Assembly (NCBI RefSeq): GCF_027886475.1
Contig: NZ_CP115670.1
Span: 1,240,001-1,304,000 of the forward strand
Direction: 5' to 3'
DNA length: 64,000 nucleotides
Source: Corynebacterium sp. SCR221107
GTDB taxonomy: Bacteria > Actinomycetota > Actinomycetes > Mycobacteriales > Mycobacteriaceae
The notes under the pieces are model-generated. The model was not told where the DNA came from and ran no database searches. It saw only the letters and a program-made list of their open reading frames with translations. Below are positions 33,536 through 43,100 of the stretch, piece by piece. Each line of letters begins with the position of its first letter. Position 1 is the stretch's first letter. The translations under genes and the position numbers were made by a program.

Positions 33536-33862
33536 GGTTTCAAGCTCCTTTGAGTTGGGGGCTGATTTTATTGCCGGAATGCACGTTTATTCATACGTAC
33601 GGGCGGCATTTAACGGACGTCTTTCATCCTAGCGAATTTTTAGAAATGATGAATCCAAAAAAAGGTGGCTAAGCAGGAATTATTTACGCAACGTTAGTGT
33701 TTCTAAAAGGCGTTCAAAGCTCAAAAACCCCATGCCATGGTTGGTGATGCCAGTTACTTTTCTGGATGGAAAGTGGCCGTTACGGTGCATGAAACCGGGC
33801 ATGATGGGCAGTCGCTGGGGTGCATTGGTGGGGGTGCTTTCGGCGTAAGGCCGGGGTGCGAT

Positions 33863-33873
33863 TGGTCTGACCA
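33863..33873. promoter_or_regulatory. LldR-type operator candidate
   Basis: TGGTCTGACCA fits exactly the corynebacterial LldR (GntR family) core TNGTNNNACNA and is a perfect palindrome around its centre. It lies between the lutA and lldP genes. Confidence 0.55.
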
Positions 33874-33922
33874 GAATGGCTTAGCTGCGAAAACATGTGG
33901 CGAATCTTGTAGAAAAACGTGT

Positions 33923-33938
33923 GGTGACGGTTCTCACA
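33923..33938. promoter_or_regulatory. GlxR-like (cAMP receptor) site
   Basis: GGTGACGGTTCTCACA fits TGTGAN6TCACA at 9 of 10 fixed positions. Confidence 0.45.
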
Positions 33939-34042
33939 TACAGTAAGCCAGTGTTAAGTGCTCACAGGATTGGCGTGATGTGGGGTGGTGCATAGTACAG
34001 TTGTCGGCAGAGGCGCATGGCCCAAGCTGTGGTGAGAACTGT

Positions 34043-34064
34043 CATTTAAATTTATGTTTAAATG
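34043..34064. repeat. AT-rich palindrome
   Basis: CATTTAAA (34043-34050) and TTTAAATG (34057-34064), perfect, 6-bp spacer. Confidence 0.5.
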
Positions 34065-34164
34065 TGTTTTCCTTGGGGAAAGCGCTTAGTTGAGAACTGA
34101 ATATAGAAGCAAAATATAGTGCTAATAGTTGGACTATTTTCCGGTCGCATGGCGTTGTTATTTT

Positions 34165-34194
34165 TTTTAAAAGGCGAATTTTCGGCTTTTAAAA
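34165..34194. repeat. 30-bp AT-rich palindrome
   Basis: TTTTAAAAGGCGAA and TTCGGCTTTTAAAA around TT form a 14-bp stem with a single G-G mismatch, flanked by a T-run on the left and an A/T run on the right. No proper terminator tail on either strand. Confidence 0.5.
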
Positions 34195-34249
34195 ATTTTG
34201 TTTCTGAGGCACTTTAAATCGGCAGCAATTTGCCGTGGTCGGGACACTA

Positions 34250-34260
34250 CGGTCTGACCA
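34250..34260. promoter_or_regulatory. Second LldR-like operator candidate
   Basis: CGGTCTGACCA, one base off the TNGTNNNACNA core and sharing GGTCTGACCA with the site at 33863. Confidence 0.4.
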
Positions 34261-35268
34261 TTGCGTCCGTGACCTTGATTGGTCAAGGTCTTCTGGAGTG
34301 GTGGCGGGGCGGTAATACCGCGCTGACCAGTGGTTGTTCGAGTTCACCTCACCGCGTGGAGGGCTGCTGAAAGAGGCATTTGGGGACTACCGAAAACAAT
34401 GAGAAATGCTCGAAATGACGGGGAATTGGTTGCTAATGGCGCGAAAAATCCGGCAAGATACGGGCACATTCAGTGTTGTATCTTTTTGGTTTTGCTATTT
34501 TTTGCTTCAAAAATCAATCGGGCAAAGCAGTGCAAACGATTTTTCGGACGTAAAAACGTTTGAATTTTGTGCGGTAAGTGCACTTGTGGCAGCCGACACG
34601 CCGGATTAAAGGTTATAACCATCGAGGTCGAAACGGTTTTTTCTGGATGGAATGGCTCAGCCTGTGGGATGGAATCGCCTCGAGTGACAAAGTCCAGTTC
34701 AGGCTGGCTTGGTTGGGCAATGCTTGCACCAGCTTATGAATGGGCTTTCACTGTGCTTGCCGGTAACAACCAGTGGGCACTCGCGCCCCATGTGCTTTCC
34801 GGCTGGCGATGGAGTGCCCCAGCGTCACCCCGGTTGATCCCCCAATTCGGGGCTAGAGGCTTTTTTCTTGGTCTTGCCGACCGACTGCCAGCATCCCCTA
34901 TCCGCTGCCAGCCGTTCCCCATGATCTTCTTGGCTCAGACGGACCACAGAATTAAGGACAACTTCATACTGAATCACTTAAAAGATTGCTCAAGGTACTC
35001 GCGTGAGTCCCCCCAGCATGGCTGGCTTGCCGCCCGATGCGTTCGGACGCAGGCCTTATCCTCCGCAGCCCGGAGGAAATCGACATGGAAAGGGTCATTC
35101 CTTATAAATAGTGAAGCTTGGTGCAGCAGCCAAAGGTGCTTTCAATCACCGGCTTGCGCGCATGCAGGTTGCTGAGGGGAATGACGTGGGGGAGTAGCCC
35201 AGCTGCGGCTGGCAGATGGGCAATCAATCGACTTCATCACTTCGACGCTGAAATGAGGCACCGAAAAC

Positions 35269-36918
35269 ATGTTTACATCCTCGACGAACGCGGTGGGAGG
35301 CAGCCTAGGGTTGTCCGCGCTGTGTGCCATCGTGCCCCTTTTCGCCTTCTTCATCTTCCTTATGGTTTTGAAATGGAAGGCACACTGGTCAGCGCTGGCA
35401 TCGGTCGCGGTGGCGCTGCTGGTGGGCATTGTGGCCTTCAAGATGCCCGCCGGGCTTGCCGTGTTGTCGTTTACACAAGGCGCGGCGTTTGGCCTGTTCC
35501 CAATCGTGTACATCATCTGGATGGCCGTGTGGATCTACGATCTCACGGTGAAAACGGGCCGCTTTGAGGATATGCGCACGATCTTCTCCAAGATCGGCCG
35601 CGGTGACATGCGCGTCCAGGCGATGCTGATCGGCTTCGCCTTTGGTGGCCTCCTCGAGGCCCTGGCCGGCTTCGGCGCGCCGATTGCCATCGTGGCGGCC
35701 ATGCTGCTGGCCATCGGCCTGAAGCCCATGAAGGCCGTTCTTGTCACCTTCGTCGCCAACTGTGCGCCGGTGGCCTTCGGCGCGATGGGCATTCCGGTGG
35801 CAACCGGTGGCTTGCTTACCGGCATCCCCGGTGAAGACGTCGCCGCCATGGCCGGACGCCAGCTGTCCCTCGTCGCACTGATCGTGCCGTTTATTCTGGC
35901 CTTCATCATGGATGGCAAGCGCGGCATGCGCCAGACCTGGCCGATGGCCCTGTTGCTGGGCATCACATTCGGCGGCGGCCAGTTCCTGGCCTCCAACTAC
36001 TTCAGCTTCGTGCTTACCGACGTCGTAGCGTGCCTGTTGTCACTGATTGCAGGCGTGGTCTTCCTTCGCTTCTGGAAGCCAGTCACCCCCGAGGATCAGG
36101 CCTCGGCCATCGACGCGGATTCCATTCACCTGACCACCGAGCGCACCGTGCTCGCACTGTTCCCATACCTGCTCATCGTCGTGGTCTTCTCCTTCACCAG
36201 CCTCTGGAAGCTCGGAGTGGATGTGCCCGGCGCACTGAAGTCCACGGACATCCGCTTCGGATGGCCAGGACTCAACGGCCACGTCCTCGACGCGGCCGGC
36301 GAACCAGTTGCCAACACCATGTTCAACTTCAACTGGCTGTCCACGCCAGGCACCATCTTGTTCCTGTGTGGCGTGATCACCGTGTTGGTTTACACCTTTA
36401 ATAACGGGCAGGGCAAGTACCCGCTGGGTATCGGCGCGGGCTTTGCCGAGCTCGGTCGCGGCGGCTATAAGATGCGCTACTCGGCGCTGACGATCGCCTC
36501 TGTGATGGGCCTGGCTTATGTCATGAACATGTCTGGGCAGACCGCCTCCATCGGCGCCTTCCTCGCAGGTGCTGGCAGCATCTTCCCGTTGATCTCCCCG
36601 GTCCTGGGCTGGATCGGCACCTGGGTGACCGGCTCCGCAACCTCCGCCAACGCACTGTTTGCTCAGATGCAGGCCACCACCGCAAGCCAGGTGGGTGTCA
36701 GCCCGACCCTGCTCGTAGGCGCGAACACGGCCGGTGCCACGCTGGGCAAGATGATGAGCCCGCAGACGCTGACCATCGCCGCGACCGCCGTGAACATGGA
36801 AAACGGCGAAGCCAAGATCATGGGCCAGGCGTGGAAGTACTCCCTCGGCCTGCTGGTTTATGTCTGCATCCTCGTGTTCCTGCAGTCTACAGTTCTTGGT
36901 TTCATGGTTGTGGGCTAA
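35269..36918 (+). CDS. lldP: L-lactate permease
   Basis: 549 residues, about 13 transmembrane helices, lactate:H+ symporter of the LctP family. Conserved stretches include [86 protein letters not shown] and [17 protein letters not shown]. The start ATG 35269 has a distant GAGG (about 14 nt). It is oriented away from lutABC and supplies their substrate. argS starts 12 bp after its stop but has its own promoter inside the lldP 3' end. Confidence 0.93.
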   Translation: MFTSSTNAVGGSLGLSALCAIVPLFAFFIFLMVLKWKAHWSALASVAVALLVGIVAFKMPAGLAVLSFTQGAAFGLFPIVYIIWMAVWIYDLTVKTGRFEDMRTIFSKIGRGDMRVQAMLIGFAFGGLLEALAGFGAPIAIVAAMLLAIGLKPMKAVLVTFVANCAPVAFGAMGIPVATGGLLTGIPGEDVAAMAGRQLSLVALIVPFILAFIMDGKRGMRQTWPMALLLGITFGGGQFLASNYFSFVLTDVVACLLSLIAGVVFLRFWKPVTPEDQASAIDADSIHLTTERTVLALFPYLLIVVVFSFTSLWKLGVDVPGALKSTDIRFGWPGLNGHVLDAAGEPVANTMFNFNWLSTPGTILFLCGVITVLVYTFNNGQGKYPLGIGAGFAELGRGGYKMRYSALTIASVMGLAYVMNMSGQTASIGAFLAGAGSIFPLISPVLGWIGTWVTGSATSANALFAQMQATTASQVGVSPTLLVGANTAGATLGKMMSPQTLTIAATAVNMENGEAKIMGQAWKYSLGLLVYVCILVFLQSTVLGFMVVG

Positions 36919-36921
36919 ACT
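36893..36921 (+). promoter_or_regulatory. Promoter of argS, probably giving a leaderless mRNA
   Basis: TTCTTG (36893-36898), 17-bp spacer, TAAACT (36916-36921). The argS ATG is at 36930, so transcription would begin at or next to the start codon. No Shine-Dalgarno is present. Confidence 0.5.
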
Positions 36922-36929
36922 GCCTATTC

Positions 36930-38582
36930 ATGACACCAGCGGATCTTTCATCTCTCATCAAGGACACAGCAATCGCCGTTCTCCAGGAGCGTGACCTGGA
37001 CACCACCGCACTGCCGGAGAAGGTAGTGGTGGAGCGTCCACGCAACCCGGAGCACGGCGATTACGCCACTAACGTGGCACTGCAGGTAGCCAAGAAGGTG
37101 GGAATGAACCCGCGCGAGTTGGGCCAGCTTTTGGCTGATGCCCTGGCAGGTTCGGATGCCGTGGATACCGCCGAGATCGCGGGCCCGGGCTTTATCAATA
37201 TTCGCCTTGCCGCCGCGGCTCAGGGCGCGATCGTCGGGCAGATCATCGCGGCGGGCGCGGCGTATGGCCACTCGGATCTCTACGCAGGCAAGCGCATCAA
37301 CCTGGAGTTCGTCTCCGCTAACCCCACCGGCCCCATCCACCTAGGTGGTACCCGCTGGGCCGCGGTGGGTGATTCTTTGGGGCGCGTGCTCGCCGCCTCC
37401 GGCGCGCAGGTTACCCGCGAGTACTACTTCAATGACCACGGTCGCCAGATTGACCGCTTCTCCAATTCCCTGATGGCCGCCGCCAAGGGCGAGCCCACCC
37501 CAGAGGACGGTTACGGCGGAGAATACATCAAGGACATCGCAGCCCGCGTCGTCGAAAAGCAACCGGACGTGCTGACGCAGCAGCCGGAGCAGATGCAAGA
37601 AACCTTCCGTGAACTCGGCGTGGACATGATGTTTAGCCATATCAAGGAGTCCCTGCACGAATTCGGCACCGACTTCGACGTCTACTTCCACGAGAACTCC
37701 CTGTTTGAGTCCGGGGCGGTGGACCGCGCGGTGGCCAAGCTCAAAGACAACGGCAACCTGTATGAAAAGGACGGCGCTTGGTGGCTGCGCTCCTCCAACT
37801 ACGGTGATGATAAGGACCGCGTGGTCATCAAGTCTGACGGTGATGCAGCCTACATCGCCGGCGACATCGCCTACGTTGCCGACAAGTTTGACCGCGGTCA
37901 CGACCTGTGCATCTACATGCTCGGCGCCGATCACCACGGATACATCTCCCGCCTGCGTGCCGCGGCCGCGGCCATGGGCTATGACCCGGAGGCAGTCGAG
38001 GTGCTGATCGGCCAGATGGTCAACCTCGTGCGCGACGGCAAGGCCGTGCGTATGTCCAAGCGTGCCGGTACCGTGATCACCCTCGATGACCTCGTCGAGG
38101 CAATCGGCGTGGATGCTGCCCGCTACTCGATGATCCGCTCCTCGGTGGACTCCTCCCTCGATATCGACCTTGCGCTGTGGGCTTCCCAGTCCTCCGACAA
38201 CCCGGTCTACTACGTTCAGTACGGCCATGCCCGCCTGTGTTCGATCGCACGCAAGGCTGCTGACCTCGGCGTTTCCGCCGAGGGGGCGGACTACTCCTTG
38301 CTCACCCACGAGCGCGAGGGCGATCTCATCCGTACCCTGGGTGAATTCCCAGCCGTGGTCAAGGCCGCCGCCGAGCTGCGCGAGCCTCACCGCGTGGCCC
38401 GCTACGCCGAGGAATTGGCCGGTACCTTCCACCGCTTCTACGATGCCTGCCAGATTCTGCCCAAGCAGGACGAGGAGGCAACGCCGCTGCACACCGCGCG
38501 CTTGGCACTGGCCAAGGCCACCCGCCAGGTGCTGGCCAATGCACTCGGATTGGTTGGCGTGGGCGCACCGGAGCGGATGTAA
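36930..38582 (+). CDS. argS: Arginyl-tRNA synthetase
   Basis: 550 residues, class I synthetase charging tRNA-Arg. N-terminal Add1-like domain (residues 1-~110), HIGH-type motif [14 protein letters not shown] near 130, catalytic Rossmann fold, MSKS-type motif VRMSKRAGT near 375, and a C-terminal DALR anticodon-binding domain with final residues VGAPERM. The start at ATG 36930 gives the normal length; the longer open frame begins within lldP. lysA follows 1 bp after the stop, an arrangement conserved in corynebacteria, where argS-lysA form an operon. Confidence 0.97.
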   Translation: MTPADLSSLIKDTAIAVLQERDLDTTALPEKVVVERPRNPEHGDYATNVALQVAKKVGMNPRELGQLLADALAGSDAVDTAEIAGPGFINIRLAAAAQGAIVGQIIAAGAAYGHSDLYAGKRINLEFVSANPTGPIHLGGTRWAAVGDSLGRVLAASGAQVTREYYFNDHGRQIDRFSNSLMAAAKGEPTPEDGYGGEYIKDIAARVVEKQPDVLTQQPEQMQETFRELGVDMMFSHIKESLHEFGTDFDVYFHENSLFESGAVDRAVAKLKDNGNLYEKDGAWWLRSSNYGDDKDRVVIKSDGDAAYIAGDIAYVADKFDRGHDLCIYMLGADHHGYISRLRAAAAAMGYDPEAVEVLIGQMVNLVRDGKAVRMSKRAGTVITLDDLVEAIGVDAARYSMIRSSVDSSLDIDLALWASQSSDNPVYYVQYGHARLCSIARKAADLGVSAEGADYSLLTHEREGDLIRTLGEFPAVVKAAAELREPHRVARYAEELAGTFHRFYDACQILPKQDEEATPLHTARLALAKATRQVLANALGLVGVGAPERM

Positions 38583-38583
38583 C

Positions 38584-39912
38584 GTGAGCTTCGATCAGAT
38601 CCCAGCCCACGTGTGGCCGCGCACCGCGAAGCGACGGGCCGACGGCACTGTTGAGATCGCAGGCGTCAGCCTCGTCGATCTCGCGCGGGAGTACGGCACC
38701 CCGCTCATGGTGATGGACAAGCAGGACTTTGTTTCGCGCTGCCGTGACATGGCCCAGGCCTTCGGCGGCGGACACAATGTCCACTACGCTTCCAAGGCCT
38801 TCCTGACCTCGGAAATCGCCCGCTGGGTCGCGGCCGAAGGGTTGCACTTGGACGTGGCCTCAGCCGGTGAATTGGCTGTCGCACTGCGCGCCGACTTCCC
38901 GCCCGCGGATATCACGGCCCACGGCAATAACAAGTCCCTGGAGTTTCTGCGCACCTGCGTGGTCCGCGGGGTGGGTACGGTAGTGCTGGATTCCTTCCAG
39001 GAATTGGAACGGCTGAACACGGTAGCTGCTGGGGCCGGCGTGGTTCAAGAGGTGCTTGTCCGCGTAAAGCCCGGCGTGGAGGCTCACACCCATGAGTTCA
39101 TTGCCACCAGCCACGAGGATCAGAAGTTCGGTTTCTCGCTCGCATCGGGGCGCGCCTATGAAGCAGCCGTTGCAGCCCACGAGGCCCCCAACCTCAAGCT
39201 GAAGGGATTGCACTGCCACGTAGGCAGCCAGGTCTTCGATGCCGAAGGCTTCAAGCTTGCCGCCGAGCGCATCCTCGAGCTGTACAAGCAGTTGGTCGAT
39301 GTCGTCGGCGCAGACGATCTCACCGTGCTCGACCTTGGCGGCGGCTACGGCATTGCCTACACCGAAGATGAGGAACCCCTGGACGTTGACGCCGTGGCGC
39401 ACGACCTCATCACGGCCGTGGACAAGACCGCCGCCGAGCTGGGTATCGAGGCGCCGCAGGTGATGGTGGAGCCCGGGCGCGCGATCGCGGGACCATCCAC
39501 GGTGACCATTTACGAGGTAGGTACGGTCAAGGACGTCCACATCGATGCCGACACCACCCGCCGCTATCTCGCGGTTGACGGCGGAATGAGCGATAACATC
39601 CGTCCCGCGCTCTACGATGCCGCCTATGACGTGCGCGTGGTCGACGGCACCGTTTCCGGCGCGCTGATTGCCACCCGCATCGTCGGTTCCCACTGCGAGT
39701 CCGGTGATATTTTGCTTTCCGACGCCCAGCTGCCCGACGATATCACCGCCGGCCGTCTGGTAGGTTTCGCGGCCACCGGGGCCTACTGCTACGCCATGAG
39801 CTCGCGCTATAACATGGCTCTGCGCCCGGCAGTCGTGGTTGTTGAGGGCGGCCGAGCATCGTTGATGCTGCGGCGCGAGACCATGGACGACTACTTCGCG
39901 CTCGAGGTCTAA
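38584..39912 (+). CDS. lysA: Diaminopimelate decarboxylase
   Basis: 442 residues, PLP-dependent last enzyme of lysine synthesis (meso-diaminopimelate to L-lysine). The PLP lysine lies in HYASKAFLT, followed by HCHVGSQ, the phosphate-binding [21 protein letters not shown] and the C-terminal HCESGDILL and [10 protein letters not shown] segments. GTG start at 38584 with GGAG upstream, 1 bp after the argS stop; the longer open frame is out of phase with conserved sequence. A strong terminator follows. Confidence 0.97.
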   Translation: MSFDQIPAHVWPRTAKRRADGTVEIAGVSLVDLAREYGTPLMVMDKQDFVSRCRDMAQAFGGGHNVHYASKAFLTSEIARWVAAEGLHLDVASAGELAVALRADFPPADITAHGNNKSLEFLRTCVVRGVGTVVLDSFQELERLNTVAAGAGVVQEVLVRVKPGVEAHTHEFIATSHEDQKFGFSLASGRAYEAAVAAHEAPNLKLKGLHCHVGSQVFDAEGFKLAAERILELYKQLVDVVGADDLTVLDLGGGYGIAYTEDEEPLDVDAVAHDLITAVDKTAAELGIEAPQVMVEPGRAIAGPSTVTIYEVGTVKDVHIDADTTRRYLAVDGGMSDNIRPALYDAAYDVRVVDGTVSGALIATRIVGSHCESGDILLSDAQLPDDITAGRLVGFAATGAYCYAMSSRYNMALRPAVVVVEGGRASLMLRRETMDDYFALEV

Positions 39913-39922
39913 GAAGCACTCC

Positions 39923-39963
39923 CCGCTGGGTTCCACGGTGGTGTGGAACCCAGCGGTTAATTT
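39923..39963 (+). terminator. Terminator of argS-lysA
   Basis: Perfect 14-bp stem CCGCTGGGTTCCAC (39923-39936) with 39943-39956, 6-nt loop, TTAATTT tail. Confidence 0.9.
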
Positions 39964-40399
39964 ATGAAGTCTGGTGGGGCTTTAAGGGAAGTAGCATTGG
40001 CAACAGCGAAGCTGCTTCTTAAGCCCAGTCTTTTCCGCGTCTCCTGCGTAAGCGGTGCCGGTTGCTGGGCAGGGGGGTAGGTGGGGGAAGTTTTCTTCCT
40101 GCCAACCTGCTATTTCCTTGCGCGTGGAATAGAATCGGGCAGTTGTAGTCTACTTCGCACACCCTTGAAATTGTTCTTCCCACCGCTGCTTTGCAGGCCT
40201 GAGCATAGGTGGCTGATCAGGTAAAAGGCGGTGTGCAGGTACAGACACATCAATGAACTTTGTACCTTCAACCCTCGACGTTCAATGATCCACCGCGCGA
40301 GGGCATGCGCCCTTGTGAGGTAGTGACTTGCCAATTGCAGCCTTGCGCGGGACACGTGCTCGACAAGCAGGGCGGGACCGTCTACTAGACTGGAGCACC
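39964..40399. other. Promoter region of hom
   Basis: No gene. An inverted repeat AGGTACA/TGTACCT lies at 40237-40243 and 40261-40267. An 11-bp palindrome GTCTACTAGAC (40380-40390) overlaps a likely -10 box (TAGACT) 10 bp before the hom start; it could be a repressor site. Confidence 0.45.
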
Positions 40400-41752
40400 A
40401 TGACGAACGCAACGACCACACCAGCCCAGACCTTCAACCCCGGCAAGGGAGCTGGCGAGCCCGTGGGTATCGCCATCCTCGGCTACGGCACTGTCGGCAG
40501 CCAGGTGCTTCGTCTGATGACGGAGAACGCGGATGCCTTCGAGCACCGCTCTGGTGGCCCTCTTGAGGTCAAGGGCGTAGCCGTGAGCAACGTCGACAAG
40601 CACAAGGGTTCTCTGGCCGATCAGATGGGTCTGCTGACCACGGATGCCCGCTCGCTGATCGCGCGCGACGACGTGGACATCGTCGTCGAGGTCATCGGTG
40701 GCATCGACTACCCGCGCGAGCTGGTCTTGAACGCCCTGCGCAACGGCAAGTCCGTGGTCACAGCCAACAAGGCCTTGGTTGCTGCACACTCCGCCGAGCT
40801 GGGCGAGGCAGCCGACGCTGCGGGCGTGGACCTGTACTTCGAGGCAGCCGTGGCCGCAGCCATCCCAGTCGTGGGCCCGCTGCGCCGCTCTTTGGCTGGT
40901 GATCAGGTGCAGTCTGTTGCCGGTATTGTCAACGGCACCACCAACTTCATCCTCGATGCGATGGACTCCACCGGCGCCTCCTACGATGACATGCTCGCCG
41001 AGGCCACCCGTTTGGGCTATGCCGAGGCCGACCCGACGGCCGACGTTGAGGGCTATGACGCAGCCTCCAAGGCCGCGATCCTTGCCTCGCTTGCCTTCCA
41101 CACCCGCGTGACCGCAGACGATGTCTACCGCGAGGGCATTTCCGCGATCACCTCCAAGGACATCGAGGCCGCCAAGCAGGCCGGCAACACCATCAAGCTT
41201 CTGGCCATCTGCGAGCGCCTGGTCGACGAGAACGGCAACGAGTCCATCTCCGCGCGCGTGCACCCCACCCTCATCCCGCGTTCCCACCCGCTGGCCAGCG
41301 TGGATAAGTCCTTCAACGCCGTGTTCGTTGAGGCCGAGGCCGCCGGCCGGCTCATGTTCTACGGCAACGGCGCTGGCGGTAACCCCACCGCCTCGGCTGT
41401 TCTCGGCGATATCGTCGGTGCCGCCCGCAACAAGGTCTTCGGCGGCCGTGCACCAGGCGAGTCCACCTACGCCAACCTGCCGATCGCAGACTTTGGCGAG
41501 GTTCCGACCCGCTACCACATTGACATGGAGGTCGAAGACCGCATCGGTGTGCTCGCTGAGCTGACCCAGATGTTCGCCCAGCACCAGATCTCCCTACGCA
41601 CCGTGCGCCAAGAAGAAAAAGACGGCTCCGCGCGCCTCATCTTGGTCACGCACACCGCCAAGGAACGCGACCTGGCCAAGGTTGTCGAGGAGGTCAAGGC
41701 GCTGCCGAGCGTCAAGGACGTCAACTCGGTCATCCGCATGGCAGGCGAGTAA
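40400..41752 (+). CDS. hom: Homoserine dehydrogenase
   Basis: 450 residues; NAD(P)H-dependent reduction of aspartate semialdehyde to homoserine, branch point to threonine and methionine. NAD-binding GYGTVGSQV at ~30; catalytic domain with GIVNGTTNFILDAM and the EADPTADVEGYDAASKAAILASLAF signature; C-terminal ACT domain (IDMEVEDRIGVLAELTQMF...) from about residue 372, the site of threonine feedback inhibition. ATG 40400 has GGAG upstream; the longer frame adds unrelated residues. thrB is 167 bp downstream. Confidence 0.97.
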   Translation: MTNATTTPAQTFNPGKGAGEPVGIAILGYGTVGSQVLRLMTENADAFEHRSGGPLEVKGVAVSNVDKHKGSLADQMGLLTTDARSLIARDDVDIVVEVIGGIDYPRELVLNALRNGKSVVTANKALVAAHSAELGEAADAAGVDLYFEAAVAAAIPVVGPLRRSLAGDQVQSVAGIVNGTTNFILDAMDSTGASYDDMLAEATRLGYAEADPTADVEGYDAASKAAILASLAFHTRVTADDVYREGISAITSKDIEAAKQAGNTIKLLAICERLVDENGNESISARVHPTLIPRSHPLASVDKSFNAVFVEAEAAGRLMFYGNGAGGNPTASAVLGDIVGAARNKVFGGRAPGESTYANLPIADFGEVPTRYHIDMEVEDRIGVLAELTQMFAQHQISLRTVRQEEKDGSARLILVTHTAKERDLAKVVEEVKALPSVKDVNSVIRMAGE

Positions 41753-41791
41753 CCCTCTTAAGAAGCTCTGCCCGATAAACCAGCCTGCCTA

Positions 41792-41830
41792 GGGCATCGG
41801 TCATAATGGTGACAGGCCGATGCCCCTTTG
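41792..41830 (+). terminator. Hairpin between hom and thrB
   Basis: Perfect 9-bp stem GGGCATCGG (41792-41800) / CCGATGCCC (41817-41825) followed by CTTTGTGGTTTTC. May act as a partial terminator or mRNA processing site separating hom and thrB expression. Confidence 0.5.
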
Positions 41831-41919
41831 TGGTTTTCTGGGGGCGAAAAAACTTGTCTGGCTGGGCTGGCGGATGCCGGTTCGGCAAATGGAACGAAAA
41901 CGAAAGGCTTGCATTCACG

Positions 41920-42846
41920 ATGGCGATTGAGATTCCGGTCGGCGCAAAGGTAACCGTCACGGTACCTGCTTCTTCGGCCAACCTTGGTCCGGGCTTCGAC
42001 ACGCTGGGCATGGCGCTGTCTTTGTATGACACGGTTGAGGTTGAGGTCATCGCCTCGGGGCTGCAGGTTGAGGTTTTCGGCGAGGGGCAAGGCGAGTTGC
42101 CGCTCGACGGCTCCCATCTGGTGGTCAAGGCCATCCGCTCTGGGCTCAAGGCCGCTGACGTGGACGTGCCGGGTCTGCGCGTGGTCTGCCACAATAACAT
42201 TCCGCAGGCCCGTGGCCTGGGATCGTCGGCGGCCGCCGCGGTGGCTGGCGTCAGCGCCGCCAACGGCCTTGCCGGTTTCCCGCTTACCGACGATCAGGTA
42301 GTCCAGCTCTCCTCAGCCTTTGAGGGGCACCCCGACAATGCTGCGGCCTCGGTGTTGGGCAACGCTGTGGTCTCCTGGACAGAGATCCCGGTCGATGGGC
42401 GCACCGAACCGCAGTACCGCGCGGTGTCGATCCCGGTTCACGAGTCGATCAAGGCCACCGCCTTGGTGCCGAGCTTCCACGCCTCTACCGAGGCCGTGCG
42501 TCGGGTGCTGCCCAGCGACGTGACCCACGTGGATGCCCGGTTTAACGTCTCCCGCGTGGCGGTGATGACCGTGGCCCTGCAGCAGCACCCTGAATTGCTG
42601 TGGGAGGGAACCCGTGATCGCCTGCACCAGCCCTACCGTGCCGATGTTCTTCCGGTCACCGCGGAATGGGTCAATCGTCTTCGTAACCGTGGCTATGCCG
42701 CCTACCTTTCCGGTGCCGGGCCCACCATCATGGTGCTGTCCACAAAGCCGGTGGAGGAGAAGATTCTCAACCAGGCCCGCGATGAAGGCCTGCGGGTTCT
42801 CCCTCTTGACGTCGCAGGACCCGTCAGGGTGGAGCGCAACGCCTAA
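41920..42846 (+). CDS. thrB: Homoserine kinase
   Basis: 308 residues, GHMP kinase that phosphorylates homoserine in threonine synthesis. GHMP motifs: [19 protein letters not shown] at the N-terminus, ATP-binding [15 protein letters not shown] near 100, and [11 protein letters not shown] near 265. ATG 41920 gives the conserved start ([20 protein letters not shown]), with GAAAGG 13 nt upstream. The longer open frame to 41806 is not conserved-looking. Together with hom it provides the two middle steps of threonine synthesis. A terminator follows. Confidence 0.97.
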   Translation: MAIEIPVGAKVTVTVPASSANLGPGFDTLGMALSLYDTVEVEVIASGLQVEVFGEGQGELPLDGSHLVVKAIRSGLKAADVDVPGLRVVCHNNIPQARGLGSSAAAAVAGVSAANGLAGFPLTDDQVVQLSSAFEGHPDNAAASVLGNAVVSWTEIPVDGRTEPQYRAVSIPVHESIKATALVPSFHASTEAVRRVLPSDVTHVDARFNVSRVAVMTVALQQHPELLWEGTRDRLHQPYRADVLPVTAEWVNRLRNRGYAAYLSGAGPTIMVLSTKPVEEKILNQARDEGLRVLPLDVAGPVRVERNA

Positions 42847-42853
42847 GAAGAAA

Positions 42854-42894
42854 GACAAGGGCGCGGGGACGACGATCGTCCTCGCGCCTTTGTC
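42854..42894 (+). terminator. Terminator of thrB
   Basis: Imperfect 17-19-bp stem from GACAAGGGCGCGGGGACGA (42854-42872) with TCGTCCTCGCGCCTTTGTC (42876-42894), 3-nt loop. Confidence 0.75.
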
Positions 42895-43009
42895 AGTTCT
42901 AGCCCGGGTTCACATCCTCTCGGTCAATTCGGTCCCACTTGTGAAGTCGGCCCCGAGATTCTCTTTTGTCGGCCCTAGTGGAGACCAAGACGGCGAGCGA
43001 GCCATTAAG

Positions 43010-43052
43010 GCACATGGCGCACCCGACCAGAAAAGGTGGGTGCGCCATGTGC
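43010..43052 (-). terminator. Perfect 15-bp inverted repeat after the ArnR-like gene
   Basis: GCACATGGCGCACCC (43010-43024) and its exact complement (43038-43052), 13-nt loop. It lies between convergent thrB and the regulator gene; probable terminator, without a strong T-tract. Confidence 0.6.
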
Positions 43053-43100
43053 TGCGAGCCTGTCAGCCCAGGCCTTGTCGATAAGGAAAGGGCAATTGCC

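Larger units (their letters stand above)
33536..35268. other. 1.7-kb non-coding region between lutABC and lldP
   Basis: No reading frame here looks like a protein. The region holds two LldR-like sites, a GlxR-like site, two long AT-rich palindromes (34043-34064 and 34165-34194) and a 14-bp direct repeat TTTTCTGGATGGAA (33758-33771 and 34639-34652). It is unusually long for corynebacteria and could contain an unannotated sRNA or the remains of a lost gene. Confidence 0.55.

Noticed and set aside
34842..34866. CCCCCAATTCGGGG followed by CTAGAGGCTTTTTT as an sRNA terminator
   Set aside because: Stem of only four G-C pairs and the T-run is 8 bases away; too weak to support a transcript end on its own.
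34567..35175. 202-codon plus-strand frame before lldP
   Set aside because: Composition is not protein-like, with no ribosome binding site and no motif; the region is better read as regulatory DNA.
35188..35215. GGGGGAGTAGCCC before lldP as a second yybP-ykoY riboswitch
   Set aside because: The short core matches, but the internal GACATAC-like and 3' GAGACCTT-like strands are absent, and a lactate permease is not a known target.
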